Shown here piece after piece: positions 25,563 to 33,704 of a DNA stretch of 64,000 nucleotides (position 1 is the stretch's first letter; each line of letters opens with the position of its first letter). Under the pieces are notes generated by a model. That model did not search any database. It had not been told where the DNA came from and saw nothing but the letters and a program-made list of their open reading frames with translations. Location of the stretch: the NCBI RefSeq assembly GCF_025397915.1, contig NZ_JALIDZ010000001.1:124001-188000 (forward strand), written 5' to 3'. The DNA is from Microbaculum marinisediminis. GTDB lineage: Bacteria; Pseudomonadota; Alphaproteobacteria; Rhizobiales; Tepidamorphaceae. Made by a program: the position numbers and the translations under genes.

Positions 25563-26588
25563 ATGACCACCGCCATCGCCCTGTTGAGACGACGCGCCGC
25601 GACGATCGACCCGGCAGTCGCCGCGATCCTGATCGTCCTGGCGGTTCTCGCCGCCGCCGCGCCGGCGCAGGCCCGCGCCTCGGCGATCTTCACGGTCGAC
25701 AGCCTGATCTCGATCCTGCCCTATCTCGCCGCCTCGATCGGGCTTGCCGCCTATGCGGCGGCGTCGGGCGCGGACAACCTGATCGCCAGGGCGTTCCGGG
25801 GACACACGGCAGGCATGGTGGTGATGGCGGCGCTGATCGGGGCGTTGTCGCCGTTCTGCTCGTGCGGCGTCATCCCGCTGATCGCGGCGCTGCTCGCAAT
25901 GGGCGTGCCACTCGCGCCCGTCATGGCGTTCTGGCTCGCCTCGCCGATCATGGACCCTTCCATGTTCGCGCTGACCGCCGGCACGCTCGGCATGGAGTTC
26001 GCCATCGCCAAGACGATCGCGGCGATCGGCATGGGGCTTCTCGGCGGCTTCGGCATGTGGGCGCTGATGAAGCTGCCGCTGTTCGAGTCGCCGCTGCGGC
26101 CGGGGATCGGCGATGGCGGTTGTGGCGGCAGCAAGGTGCGCGCGCCGAAGCCGGTCGTCTGGGCCTTCTGGGACGACGCCGACCGCCGCGAGACGTTCAC
26201 GAAGAACGGCCTCAGGAACACCGTGTTCCTCGGCAAGTGGCTGACGCTCGCCTTCCTGCTGGAATCGCTGATGCTGGCCTATATTCCCGCCGAGATGATC
26301 GCGCATGTGCTCGGCTCTGGCGGCGTCGGCACGGTGGCGCTGGCGACGGTGGTCGGCATCCCCGCCTATCTCAACGGCTACGCGGCGCTGCCGCTGGTCG
26401 GCGGGCTGATCGACCAGGGGATGGCGCCCGGCGTCGGCATGGCCTTCCTGGTCGCCGGCGGCGTCACCTCGATCCCGGCCGCGATCGCCGTGTTCGCGCT
26501 GGCCCGCCCGCCCGTGTTCGCGGCCTATGTCGGCTTCGCCCTGTCCGGCGCGCTGATCGCGGGCCTGGTCTACGGCGCCGTGGCCTAG
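25563..26588 (+). CDS. ArsP/YraQ-type permease (DUF318)
   Basis: This 341-residue membrane protein has about eight to ten helices and the family Cys motif PFCSCGVIP (FCSC at residues 98-101). Further pieces are SPIMDPSMFALT, a loop with GDGGCGGSK, and paired GIPAYLNGYAALPL and VAGGVTSIPA. ArsP members export trivalent organoarsenicals; others in DUF318 have unknown cargo. The ArsR gene upstream and shared operator support metal(loid) stress. No arsC, arsB or arsM gene is in the window, so the exact ligand is open. Confidence 0.82.
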   Translation: MTTAIALLRRRAATIDPAVAAILIVLAVLAAAAPAQARASAIFTVDSLISILPYLAASIGLAAYAAASGADNLIARAFRGHTAGMVVMAALIGALSPFCSCGVIPLIAALLAMGVPLAPVMAFWLASPIMDPSMFALTAGTLGMEFAIAKTIAAIGMGLLGGFGMWALMKLPLFESPLRPGIGDGGCGGSKVRAPKPVVWAFWDDADRRETFTKNGLRNTVFLGKWLTLAFLLESLMLAYIPAEMIAHVLGSGGVGTVALATVVGIPAYLNGYAALPLVGGLIDQGMAPGVGMAFLVAGGVTSIPAAIAVFALARPPVFAAYVGFALSGALIAGLVYGAVA

Positions 26589-26658
26589 CGGCTATCCTTG
26601 GGAGCGGCACGCCGACCCGGCCTGCGTCCCAACCCCGCCTACGACATGGCCGGGATAG

Positions 26659-26677
26659 CCCCGGGTCAGGCCCGGGG
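26659..26677. repeat. Dispersed palindrome with TCAGG pentaloop
   Basis: CCCCGGG (26659-26665), TCAGG, CCCGGGG (26671-26677). It belongs to the TCAAG-pentaloop palindrome family also found at 29573, 31792, 31869, 31957, 32066 and 32154. It lies between the convergent permease and tadA genes. Confidence 0.75.
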
Positions 26678-26707
26678 ATGACGTCCAGAGGGAGCATGGG
26701 AAGGGGA

Positions 26708-26727
26708 GACGCGCCGGCAGGCGCGTC
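26708..26727. terminator. Perfect hairpin at the end of tadA
   Basis: GACGCGCC (26708-26715) and GGCGCGTC (26720-26727) with loop GGCA end 2 bp from the tadA stop. No T-tract follows in either direction, so termination is uncertain; it may instead stabilise the mRNA end. Confidence 0.35.
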
Positions 26728-26729
26728 CG

Positions 26730-27179
26730 TTAGGCCCGCTTTGCCTCGAAAAAGCCCTTCAACAGGTCCGCCGCCTCGCGCTCGGCGATGCCCGAATAGA
26801 CCTCGGGGGCGTGATGGCAGGTCGCCTGGGCGAAGAAGCGGGGGCCGTGCTCGACCGCGCCCATCTTCATGTCGGCGGCGGCGAAGTAGAGCCGGCGGAT
26901 ACGGGCGAACGAAATCGCCGCCGCGCACATGGCGCAGGGCTCCAGCGTCACCCACAGGTCGCAGTCGACCAGGCGTTCGGAGCCGAGCCTTTGCGCCGCG
27001 TCGCGAATCGCCAGCAATTCGGCGTGGGCGGTGGGGTCCTTCAGCTCCAGCGTCCGGTTGCCGGCGCGGGCGATGATCTCGCCGGCCTTCACGATCACGG
27101 CGCCGACGGGCACCTCGCCGCGCGCCGCGGCGGCGCGGGCCTCCGCCAGCGCCTCGGCCATATAGCTCCTGCCGACCAT
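26730..27179 (-). CDS. tadA: tRNA-specific adenosine(34) deaminase
   Basis: TadA converts A34 to inosine in the anticodon of tRNA-Arg(ACG). The 149-residue protein has the zinc deaminase motifs TAHAELLAIRDAA (His ligand and catalytic Glu, about residues 51-63) and LEPCAMCAAA (two Cys ligands). ARIRRLYFAAADMKMGA follows as in TadA. The ATG at 27179 is used; an internal ATG at 27161 (MAEALAEA) is an equally plausible start. The divergent pseudouridine synthase gene begins 43 bp away. Confidence 0.93.
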   Translation of the reverse strand: MVGRSYMAEALAEARAAAARGEVPVGAVIVKAGEIIARAGNRTLELKDPTAHAELLAIRDAAQRLGSERLVDCDLWVTLEPCAMCAAAISFARIRRLYFAAADMKMGAVEHGPRFFAQATCHHAPEVYSGIAEREAADLLKGFFEAKRA

Positions 27180-27222
27180 CTTCTTCCTTATCCTATCCGC
27201 CGCACTCTGCTATCAGGACGCC

Positions 27223-28194
27223 ATGCCCGGCAAGACCACCCACCAACCGACACCCGCCGCCGCCGAGCGCGAGCGTATCGCCAAGCGGATCGCCCGCTCC
27301 GGCCTGTGCTCGCGCCGCGACGCCGAGCGGCTGATCGCCGAGGGCCGCGTGACTGTGAACGGCACGGTGCTCGACACCCCCGCCCTCACCGTAGCCCCCG
27401 GCGACACGATCACCGTCAACGGCACGCCGCTGCCGGAGACCGAGCCGACCCGGCTGTGGCTCTACCACAAGCCGGCGGGGCTGGTGACCACCACGCGCGA
27501 TCCGCAGGGGCGCGCGACGATCTTCGAGCGGCTGCCCAAGGACCTGCCGCGGGTGATGACGATCGGCCGGCTCGACATCAACACCGAGGGGCTGCTGCTG
27601 CTCACCAATGACGGCGGGCTCGCCCGGGTGCTGGAACTGCCGGCGACCGGCTGGCTGCGCCGCTACCGGGTGCGCGCGCACGGCACCGTCACCCAGGACA
27701 GGCTCGACGCGCTGAAGGACGGCATCACCATCGAGGAGGTGCGCTACGGGCCGATCGAGGCGACGCTCGACCGCACGCAGGGCGGCAACGTTTGGCTGAC
27801 GATGGGCCTGCGCGAGGGCAAGTACCGCGAGGTCAAGACGATCCTCGAGGCGCTGGGGCTGAAGGTGAACCGGCTGATCCGGGTGTCGTTCGGCCCGTTC
27901 ATGCTGCGCGATCTCGCCGTCGGCGCGGTCGAGGAGGTGAAGCCGCGGGTGCTGCGCGACCAGCTCGGCGTCAAGCTCGCCCGCGCGGCCAACATCACCC
28001 TGCCCGAGCCGACCAAGGCGGCGGCGCCGCAGCGCGGCAAGGACGGCAAGCAGGGGTCCCCCAAGCCGGGCGGGAAGCCGGGCCCGAAACCGGGCACCAA
28101 ACCTGGAAGGGGGCCGCGACCGGCGGCCGCGAAGACGGGCGGGCCGGGAAAGCCCGCGGGCAAGCAGCATGCGCGTCGTCGGCGGCCGGTTTAA
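27223..28194 (+). CDS. rluB: 23S rRNA pseudouridine synthase, RluB/RsuA family
   Basis: This 323-residue protein has an N-terminal S4 domain (IAKRIARSGLCSRRDAERLI, VTVNG), the catalytic GRLDINTEGLLLLTNDG (Asp nucleophile) and KYREVKTILEALGLKV, all RsuA/RluB-type. The last 70 residues are a basic Lys/Pro/Gly low-complexity tail (KPGTKPGRGP and similar) that likely binds RNA nonspecifically. RluB acts on 23S helix 80; RluE or RluF are less likely. It overlaps rsmD by 26 bp. Confidence 0.9.
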   Translation: MPGKTTHQPTPAAAERERIAKRIARSGLCSRRDAERLIAEGRVTVNGTVLDTPALTVAPGDTITVNGTPLPETEPTRLWLYHKPAGLVTTTRDPQGRATIFERLPKDLPRVMTIGRLDINTEGLLLLTNDGGLARVLELPATGWLRRYRVRAHGTVTQDRLDALKDGITIEEVRYGPIEATLDRTQGGNVWLTMGLREGKYREVKTILEALGLKVNRLIRVSFGPFMLRDLAVGAVEEVKPRVLRDQLGVKLARAANITLPEPTKAAAPQRGKDGKQGSPKPGGKPGPKPGTKPGRGPRPAAAKTGGPGKPAGKQHARRRRPV

Positions 28195-28729
28195 GGGGCT
28201 GGCGCTGGCCGCGCCGAAGGGCCAGGCGATCCGGCCGACATCGGATCGCCTGCGCGAATCCGTGTTCAACATCCTTGCCCATGCCTATGACGATCCGGTC
28301 GAGGGCGCGCGCGTGCTCGACCTGTGCGCGGGCACCGGGGCGCTGGGCATCGAGGCCCTGTCGCGCGGGGCGCGCTCGGCCCTCTTCGTCGACGTCTCGG
28401 CGGATGCGCGGGCGCTGATCCGCCGCAACCTCGAGGCCGCCGGCATCATGGGGCTCGCCCGCATCTCCAAGCGCGACGTCGCCCATCTGGGACCGGCCGG
28501 CGCGCAGGGCGGCTTCACCCTCGTGTTCCTCGACCCGCCCTACGGCCAGGGTCTCGCCGACAAGGCGCTTTCGAGCCTGGCCAAAGGCGGCTGGCTGGCC
28601 GACGGCGCGCTTGTCGTCGTCGAGGAACGGGCGGGGGTCGAACTCGACCTGCCGGCGGGCTATACCGAGCGCGAACGCCGTGCCTACGGCGAAACCGAGA
28701 TCGCGATCCTGAGCTACGGACAGTCCTGA
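28169..28729 (+). CDS. rsmD: 16S rRNA (guanine(966)-N(2))-methyltransferase
   Basis: RsmD methylates G966 of 16S rRNA. The 186-residue protein has MRVVGGRFKGLAL, RPTSDRLRESVFNIL, a SAM-binding LDLCAGTGALGIEALSRGA and the catalytic FLDPPYGQGL (about residues 119-128). The start overlaps rluB by 26 bp, which indicates coupling. The glutamine amidotransferase gene follows 38 bp downstream. Confidence 0.95.
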   Translation: MRVVGGRFKGLALAAPKGQAIRPTSDRLRESVFNILAHAYDDPVEGARVLDLCAGTGALGIEALSRGARSALFVDVSADARALIRRNLEAAGIMGLARISKRDVAHLGPAGAQGGFTLVFLDPPYGQGLADKALSSLAKGGWLADGALVVVEERAGVELDLPAGYTERERRAYGETEIAILSYGQS

Positions 28730-28767
28730 GAAGCCCCACCTGACACTCCTGGCGTGAGAATCCCGGC

Positions 28768-29472
28768 ATGAACATCCTTGTCGTCGAGAGCTACCCGAAC
28801 TCGCCGCTCGGCAATGTCGGCCAGGCCCTGGCCGAGGTCGGCGCGAAGATCGATACCATCGCCGCGCATGGCGGCGAGCCGCTGCCCGAAACGCCCGACG
28901 ACCACGACGCGCTGATCATGCTGGGCGGGCCCCAGAGCGCCCTCGACGACGACGACTATCCCTTCCTGCCGGCGCTGTGCCGGCTGACGCGCGCCTTCGG
29001 CGATTCCGGCCGCGCCGTACTCGGCATCTGCCTCGGCTCGCAGATCATCGCGCGCGCCTACAACGGCGAGAATGTCCTGAACCGGCCGATCGAGTTCGGC
29101 TACCTGCCCGTCTCGCCGCTGCCGGAGGCCGCCGACGATCCGGTGCTGTCGGGCCTGACCGCGCCGACTCCGGCCTTCCACTGGCACAAGGACACGGTGC
29201 GGCTGCCCGCTGGCGCGATCCGGCTCGCCGAAAGCGCCATGACGCCGAACCAGGCCTGGAAGATCGGGGCCAAGGTCTATGCCGTGCAGTTCCACTTCGA
29301 GGCATCGCGCGCGGTCGTCGCCGACTGGTCCAGCAAGTCGGCGGAGTATGTCCGCGACCTTGTGCCCGACTGGGAGGCGCGGATGCCCGCGGAGCTGGAG
29401 ACCAACGGCGCCGTCGCCGACGTGCTCGGCCTCGAGCTGGCGCGCCGATGGGTCAAGGTGGTCGGCGCCTAG
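28768..29472 (+). CDS. Class I glutamine amidotransferase
   Basis: The 234-residue single-domain amidotransferase has nucleophile Cys in GICLGSQIIA (about residue 92) and the catalytic His in VQFHFEAS (about residue 172), with Glu shortly after. The DALIMLGGPQSALDDDDYPF region resembles stand-alone GuaA-like or gamma-glutamyl hydrolases of the PuuD/YfeJ type. The acceptor is unknown; no synthase domain is attached or adjacent. It converges with mutL, leaving 248 bp that hold palindromes. Confidence 0.87.
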   Translation: MNILVVESYPNSPLGNVGQALAEVGAKIDTIAAHGGEPLPETPDDHDALIMLGGPQSALDDDDYPFLPALCRLTRAFGDSGRAVLGICLGSQIIARAYNGENVLNRPIEFGYLPVSPLPEAADDPVLSGLTAPTPAFHWHKDTVRLPAGAIRLAESAMTPNQAWKIGAKVYAVQFHFEASRAVVADWSSKSAEYVRDLVPDWEARMPAELETNGAVADVLGLELARRWVKVVGA

Positions 29473-29572
29473 CGCCGGGGTCCGCCGCTGAAACCGGCCG
29501 TCCGCCTGATGCGTGATGCACTCAGGTGTCGTCGACAACAGCGGCCTAGGCAGCGCCACGACCGCCCTATGG

Positions 29573-29593
29573 GCCCTGGATCAAGTCCAGGGC
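29573..29593 (+). repeat. Dispersed palindrome with TCAAG pentaloop, possible terminator
   Basis: GCCCTGGA (29573-29580), TCAAG, TCCAGGGC (29586-29593), followed by a T-rich stretch (CTTTGTTTTC) on the plus strand, so it may end the amidotransferase transcript. It is a member of the palindrome family clustered at 31.7-32.2 kb. Confidence 0.7.
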
Positions 29594-29720
29594 ACGCCTT
29601 TGTTTTCGAGGCACGACCAGAGAGACAAACAAGGGCCGAGCGACAAACACGGACCGCGTGTCCCGGCCGTGATCCGGGACCCACGGACGGCAGTCGCGGC
29701 AGTCCGTCCGCGTCACCGGC

Positions 29721-31583
29721 CTAGCGCCGCCCGAACAGCCGCTCGATATCCGACAGCTTCAGTTCCACGAAGGTCGGCCGGCCATGGTTGCACTGGCCGG
29801 AATTGGGCGTCGCCTCCATCTCGCGCAGCAGCGCGTTCATCTCCTGCGCGTTGAGCCGGCGGCCGGCCCGTACCGAGCCGTGACAGGCCATGCGCGAGGC
29901 GATGGCCTCGAGCCGGTCCAGGAGCCTGGTCGAGGTGCCCGCCTCGGCGATATCGTCGGCGAGGTCGCGCACCAGCCCCTTCACGTCGAAATCGCCGAGC
30001 ATCGCCGGCGTCTCGCTGACCGCCACCGCGCCCGGTCCGAACGCATCGAGCACCAGGCCGAGCGCGGCCAGCTCCTCGGCGTTGTCGGCGAGCCGGGCGG
30101 CGTCTGCCGGAGGCAGGTCGACGATCTCGGGGATCAGCAGCGCCTGCCGGGCGACGCCGTTCTCGGCGATCGCCGTCTTCAGCCGCTCGTAGACGAGGCG
30201 CTCGTGGGCGGCGTGCTGGTCGACGATGACGATGCCGTCGGCGGTCTGGGCGACGATGAAGGTCTCGTGCACCTGCGCGCGGGCGGCACCCAGCGGATGC
30301 GCGCCGGCCTCCGGGGCATCCGGCTCGACCGTGGCGCGAAAATCTGCGGCGGGCGCGGCCGAGGGGGCTGCAAAGCCCTCGAAGGCCGCAGGCGCCTCGG
30401 CGAAGCCGGTTGCGGCGGGATGGGTATCGGCAGGCACGGCGCCGGCAACCGCCGCCGAGACGGCGTAGGCAGCCGGTCCGCCCGTCGCGTATCCGCCGGA
30501 CCGAAAGGCCGCCTGCCCTGCCCCGCCGCCGCGGAAGTTCGACAGCGTCTCCTCCGCCATCGCCGCCGAGGGCTTCGGCCCGGTGCCGGCGAGCACCGAC
30601 TTCAGCGCGCTGACGACCAGGCCGCGCACCAGGCCGGCGTCGCGGAACCGCACCTCCGCCTTGGCGGGATGGACGTTGACGTCGACCTCGCGGGGATCGA
30701 GCGACAGGAACAGGGCGCAGGCCGGCCAGCGGTCGCGGGCGAGCACGTCGCCATAGCCCGCCTTGACCGCGCCGACCAGCGAGCGGTCCTTCACCGGACG
30801 GCCGTTGACGAAGAGGTAGAGATGACGGGAATTCGGCCGGTGCCAGGTCGGGTGGCCGGCGAGGCCGGTGAGCCGCACGCCGCCGCGCTCGACGTCGAGG
30901 ACGATGCCGTTGTCGCGAAACTCGCCGCCCAGCACCTCGGCGATCCGGTCGGCAAACGCGTTGGCCTCGTCGAGCAGCGCGCCGGCCGGGGCGACCGCCA
31001 GCACGTTGCGCTCGCCGACGGTCAGCGAGAAGCCGACTTCCGGATGGGCGAGCGCCAGCCGGCGGACCACGTCGGTGACGGCCTGGTTCTCGGCGCTCTC
31101 GGATTTCAGGAACCGCAGGCGGGCGGGCGTGGCGTGGAACAATTCGCTCACCTCGACGCGGGTGCCGCGCCCCCGCGCGCCGGGCATCGGGCCGTCGCGC
31201 ACGCCGGAATCGACGACGATGCGGCTGGCATGGTCATCGTCGGCGGTCCGGCTGACGATGGTCAGGCGCGCCACCGAGCCGATCGAGGGCAGTGCCTCGC
31301 CGCGGAAACCGAGCGTGCGGATATCGACCAGGTCGCCTTCGGGCAGCTTCGAGGTCGCGTGGCGCTCGACGGCAAGCGTCAGGTCCTGCGGCGACATGCC
31401 GGCGCCGTCGTCGTCGACGCGGATCAGCCGGCGGCCGCCGCCCTCCACCACCACGTCGACGCGCTTCGCTCCGGCATCGATGGCGTTCTCGACCAGCTCC
31501 TTGACGACGCTGGCCGGGCGCTCGATCACCTCGCCGGCGGCGATGCGGTCGACAATCGTATCGGGCAGGCGGCGGACGGCCAT
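29721..31583 (-). CDS. mutL: DNA mismatch repair protein MutL
   Basis: MutL couples mismatch recognition to strand incision and removal. The 620-residue protein has the GHKL ATPase motifs: [32 protein letters not shown] and a later HATSKL. The middle 330-450 region is a low-complexity Ala/Pro/Gly linker. The C-terminal domain has [12 protein letters not shown] and the terminal [12 protein letters not shown] and CNHGRPTF motifs. The [12 protein letters not shown] block corresponds to the DQHAxxERxxYE endonuclease motif, so this MutL probably nicks DNA and does not rely on MutH. Confidence 0.95.
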   Translation of the reverse strand: MAVRRLPDTIVDRIAAGEVIERPASVVKELVENAIDAGAKRVDVVVEGGGRRLIRVDDDGAGMSPQDLTLAVERHATSKLPEGDLVDIRTLGFRGEALPSIGSVARLTIVSRTADDDHASRIVVDSGVRDGPMPGARGRGTRVEVSELFHATPARLRFLKSESAENQAVTDVVRRLALAHPEVGFSLTVGERNVLAVAPAGALLDEANAFADRIAEVLGGEFRDNGIVLDVERGGVRLTGLAGHPTWHRPNSRHLYLFVNGRPVKDRSLVGAVKAGYGDVLARDRWPACALFLSLDPREVDVNVHPAKAEVRFRDAGLVRGLVVSALKSVLAGTGPKPSAAMAEETLSNFRGGGAGQAAFRSGGYATGGPAAYAVSAAVAGAVPADTHPAATGFAEAPAAFEGFAAPSAAPAADFRATVEPDAPEAGAHPLGAARAQVHETFIVAQTADGIVIVDQHAAHERLVYERLKTAIAENGVARQALLIPEIVDLPPADAARLADNAEELAALGLVLDAFGPGAVAVSETPAMLGDFDVKGLVRDLADDIAEAGTSTRLLDRLEAIASRMACHGSVRAGRRLNAQEMNALLREMEATPNSGQCNHGRPTFVELKLSDIERLFGRR

Positions 31584-31791
31584 GGAGTCTCAAGCGATTC
31601 GTCGGTTTCGTGGGACGCGCCAGTGTCGCGCAATTCGCGCGCGCCGTCATCCCATGCGCACCGGCCGGCATGTACGGCCTGGTGCAGTGGACTTGATCCA
31701 GGACCCATACAGCGGCTGCGGCGAAGTGGGGATCGGTGCGACGCGGTTCGTGACCAACACCGACGGACGGTGAAGGGGCTCGGCCGACTGG

Positions 31792-31812
31792 GCGCTGGAT
31801 CAAGTCCAGGGC
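31792..31812. repeat. TCAAG-pentaloop palindrome
   Basis: GCGCTGGA (31792-31799), TCAAG, TCCAGGGC (31805-31812); one mismatch in the arms. It lies in copy 1 of the duplication. Confidence 0.7.
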
Positions 31813-31868
31813 ACGCGGTCTTTTGCCATTGCCACGTTTGTGCGTCCCTGACGCCCTTGCCGCCCGAG

Positions 31869-31891
31869 ATTGCCGGGTCAAGCCCGGCAAT
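31869..31891. repeat. TCAAG-pentaloop palindrome, second arm type
   Basis: ATTGCCGGG (31869-31877), TCAAG, CCCGGCAAT (31883-31891), perfect 9-bp arms. The arm sequence differs from the CCTGGA type but the loop is the same. Confidence 0.8.
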
Positions 31892-31956
31892 GACGTAAGA
31901 GGGAGCGAAACAGCGTGACGGATTGGAATGCGGGCAGCCGATATGCCAGGCCTCGT

Positions 31957-31977
31957 GCCCTGGACTTGATCCAGGGC
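31957..31977. repeat. Pentaloop palindrome, opposite orientation (CTTGA)
   Basis: GCCCTGGA (31957-31964), CTTGA, TCCAGGGC (31970-31977), perfect arms. The loop CTTGA is the complement-strand form of TCAAG. Confidence 0.8.
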
Positions 31978-32065
31978 CCATACAGCGGCTGCGACGTCGC
32001 GCGCGCCCCTGCGACGCGGGCCTTGCCCAACACCGACCGGCGGCGAGAAGGGCATCGCCGATTGG

Positions 32066-32086
32066 GCCCTGGATCACGTCCAGGGC
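32066..32086. repeat. Pentaloop palindrome, TCACG variant
   Basis: GCCCTGGA (32066-32073), TCACG, TCCAGGGC (32079-32086), perfect arms with a one-base loop change. Confidence 0.75.
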
Positions 32087-32153
32087 GTCCGGTCTGTTGC
32101 CTTTGCCACGATTGTGCGCCCCTGACGCCCTTGCGGCCCCACCCACACGCGTC

Positions 32154-32176
32154 ATCCCCGGGCTTGACCCGGGGAT
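32154..32176. repeat. Pentaloop palindrome, third arm type (CTTGA loop)
   Basis: ATCCCCGGG (32154-32162), CTTGA, CCCGGGGAT (32168-32176), perfect 9-bp arms. A degraded further member lies at 32208-32229. Confidence 0.8.
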
Positions 32177-32252
32177 CTCCCGGCAAGAGCACGTTCGAAG
32201 CGCGAAGTTGCCGGGTGAGGCGCGGCAATGACGAAGTACGGGGCGCGGCGGC

Positions 32253-33572
32253 CTACATCCCTTCCAGATAGGTCCGCGCCAGCACCTTGCCCTCTTCCAC
32301 CGCGGGCTGATCGAAGGCGTCGACGCCAATCAGGTGGGCGGCGATGATGGTCTCCAGCATGAAATGCATCATCAGCTCGCCGATCCGCTCGGCATCGAGC
32401 GCCGAGGCGTGGAGCACGCGCACGGGGCGGGCGTTGCGGGCCAGCGTCTCGACGGTGGCGCGCTGCTGGCTGGCGACGAAATCGCCGACGGTGCGGCCGC
32501 CGAACTCGGCCTGGCCGGCCTCGGCCGCGAGCGCGGGATCGATGCGCGGGCCCTTGTCGGCGACGTCGGTGGTGACGACGGTGAACAGCTTGTCGGCGGG
32601 ACCGTCGAGGAAGAGCTGGAGCTGCGAATGCTGGTCGACCGGGCCGACGGCGGGGATCGGGGTCATGCCCCTGCCCTGCTTGCCGAGGCTTTCGGCCCAG
32701 AGCTGCACGTACCAGCGGGTCAGCCGCTCGGTGCGGTCGCCATAGGCCAGGAGCACGTTCTGGGTGATGCCGCGCGCTTCCGCATAGGCGACAGCCAGCG
32801 CGGCGCCGACCGCGGACGGGACGGCACCGGGCGCCGCCTTGTCGCGCACCGGCGCCAGCGCGCGCGCCGCGCCGGCGCGCACCGCGGCGACGTCGAGGCC
32901 GACAAGCGCGGCGGGGATCAGGCCGACATTGGTAAGCGCGGCGAAGCGGCCGCCGACGCCGGGATCATGGTCGTGGAAACGGACACCGAAGGGCTCAAGC
33001 AGCTTGCGCAGCTTGTTGAGCTTGCCGGAGACCGCCGGCTCGCTGAGGCCCAGCAGACGCTCGCCGATCGCACCCTTGAGCCCCGCATCCTCGTAGGCCG
33101 CCAGCAGCGCCATGGTCTGCATCAGCGTCTCGCCAGTGCCGCCGGACTTGGACACGACGATTGCCCTGGTGGTGGCAAGCGGCAGGACGGCAAGCGCCTC
33201 GGCGAGGCCGTGCGGATCGAGATTGTCGAGGAAGTGCAGGCGCGGGGCGGGACGGAAATCGCCGGAGACCGGCAGGTGCCAGCCGGCGACCTGGGCCAGC
33301 GTCTGGCCTCCGAGGCTGGAGCCCCCGGTGCCGAGCACCAGGACGTCGGTACTGCCGTCGGCAAGCCAGTCGGCGGCCTCGCGGATCCCGGCGAGATCGG
33401 CGGTTTTCGCGGGCAGCGACAAGAGCGGGAGCGCGCCGGTTTCCCGGGCCTCGCGCAGCCACACCAGCACCGGTTCGGTGCGGGCCAGAACGGCCTCGAA
33501 CTCGGCGCGCGTGAGGCCGGTTTCGCCGACCTCGACATCGAAACAGGTATCGATCGTCTGCTTGAGCGGCAT
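32253..33572 (-). CDS. pgi: Glucose-6-phosphate isomerase
   Basis: Pgi interconverts glucose-6-phosphate and fructose-6-phosphate. The 439-residue protein has GTGGSSLGGQTLAQV, VVSKSGGTGETLMQ (sugar phosphate-binding) and VGPVDQHSQLQLFLDGP. It is shorter than the roughly 550-residue enterobacterial type and closer to the Bacillus-type length. I chose the ATG at 33572 (MPLKQT); the upstream extension looks spurious. It is minus-strand, downstream of the M16 pair by 132 bp. Confidence 0.9.
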   Translation of the reverse strand: MPLKQTIDTCFDVEVGETGLTRAEFEAVLARTEPVLVWLREARETGALPLLSLPAKTADLAGIREAADWLADGSTDVLVLGTGGSSLGGQTLAQVAGWHLPVSGDFRPAPRLHFLDNLDPHGLAEALAVLPLATTRAIVVSKSGGTGETLMQTMALLAAYEDAGLKGAIGERLLGLSEPAVSGKLNKLRKLLEPFGVRFHDHDPGVGGRFAALTNVGLIPAALVGLDVAAVRAGAARALAPVRDKAAPGAVPSAVGAALAVAYAEARGITQNVLLAYGDRTERLTRWYVQLWAESLGKQGRGMTPIPAVGPVDQHSQLQLFLDGPADKLFTVVTTDVADKGPRIDPALAAEAGQAEFGGRTVGDFVASQQRATVETLARNARPVRVLHASALDAERIGELMMHFMLETIIAAHLIGVDAFDQPAVEEGKVLARTYLEGM

Positions 33573-33704
33573 GGCCCCTCCCTCGCCTGGCGACTGGCGA
33601 CACGCGGTCCGCCACGCTTCCACCTTTAGGCGAAAGGCTGACCGTACGCTAGCCCGGACGGGATGGCCGGCCGTGACGCGGTGGCGGGGCCGGCGTGGCC
33701 GGCC

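Larger units (their letters stand above)
31682..32150. repeat. Diverged direct duplication (two units of about 200 bp)
   Basis: Both units read in the same order: a CTTGATCCAGG palindrome, CCCATACAGCGGCTGCG, a variable part with CCAACACCGAC, a CTGGATCAAGTCC-type palindrome, GCCACG and TGTGCG blocks, CCTGACGCCCTTGC, then a CCGGG palindrome. Copy 2 keeps more complete palindromes. The order and offset argue for a duplicated element, not chance similarity. Confidence 0.8.
31584..32252. other. Repeat-rich intergenic region between pgi and mutL
   Basis: This 669-bp gap has no credible gene. It contains a diverged direct duplication of about 200 bp (31682-31893 against 31956-32150, offset about 273) and at least six members of the TCAAG-pentaloop palindrome family. 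Frames that cross it are built from the repeats. Both flanking genes are on the minus strand, so the mutL promoter probably lies in the part nearest 31584. Confidence 0.8.

Noticed and set aside
31584-32252. Frames of about 100-270 codons in the pgi-mutL gap as possible genes
   Set aside because: They are made of the palindromes and the duplicated blocks, lack ribosome-binding sites and have no protein features.
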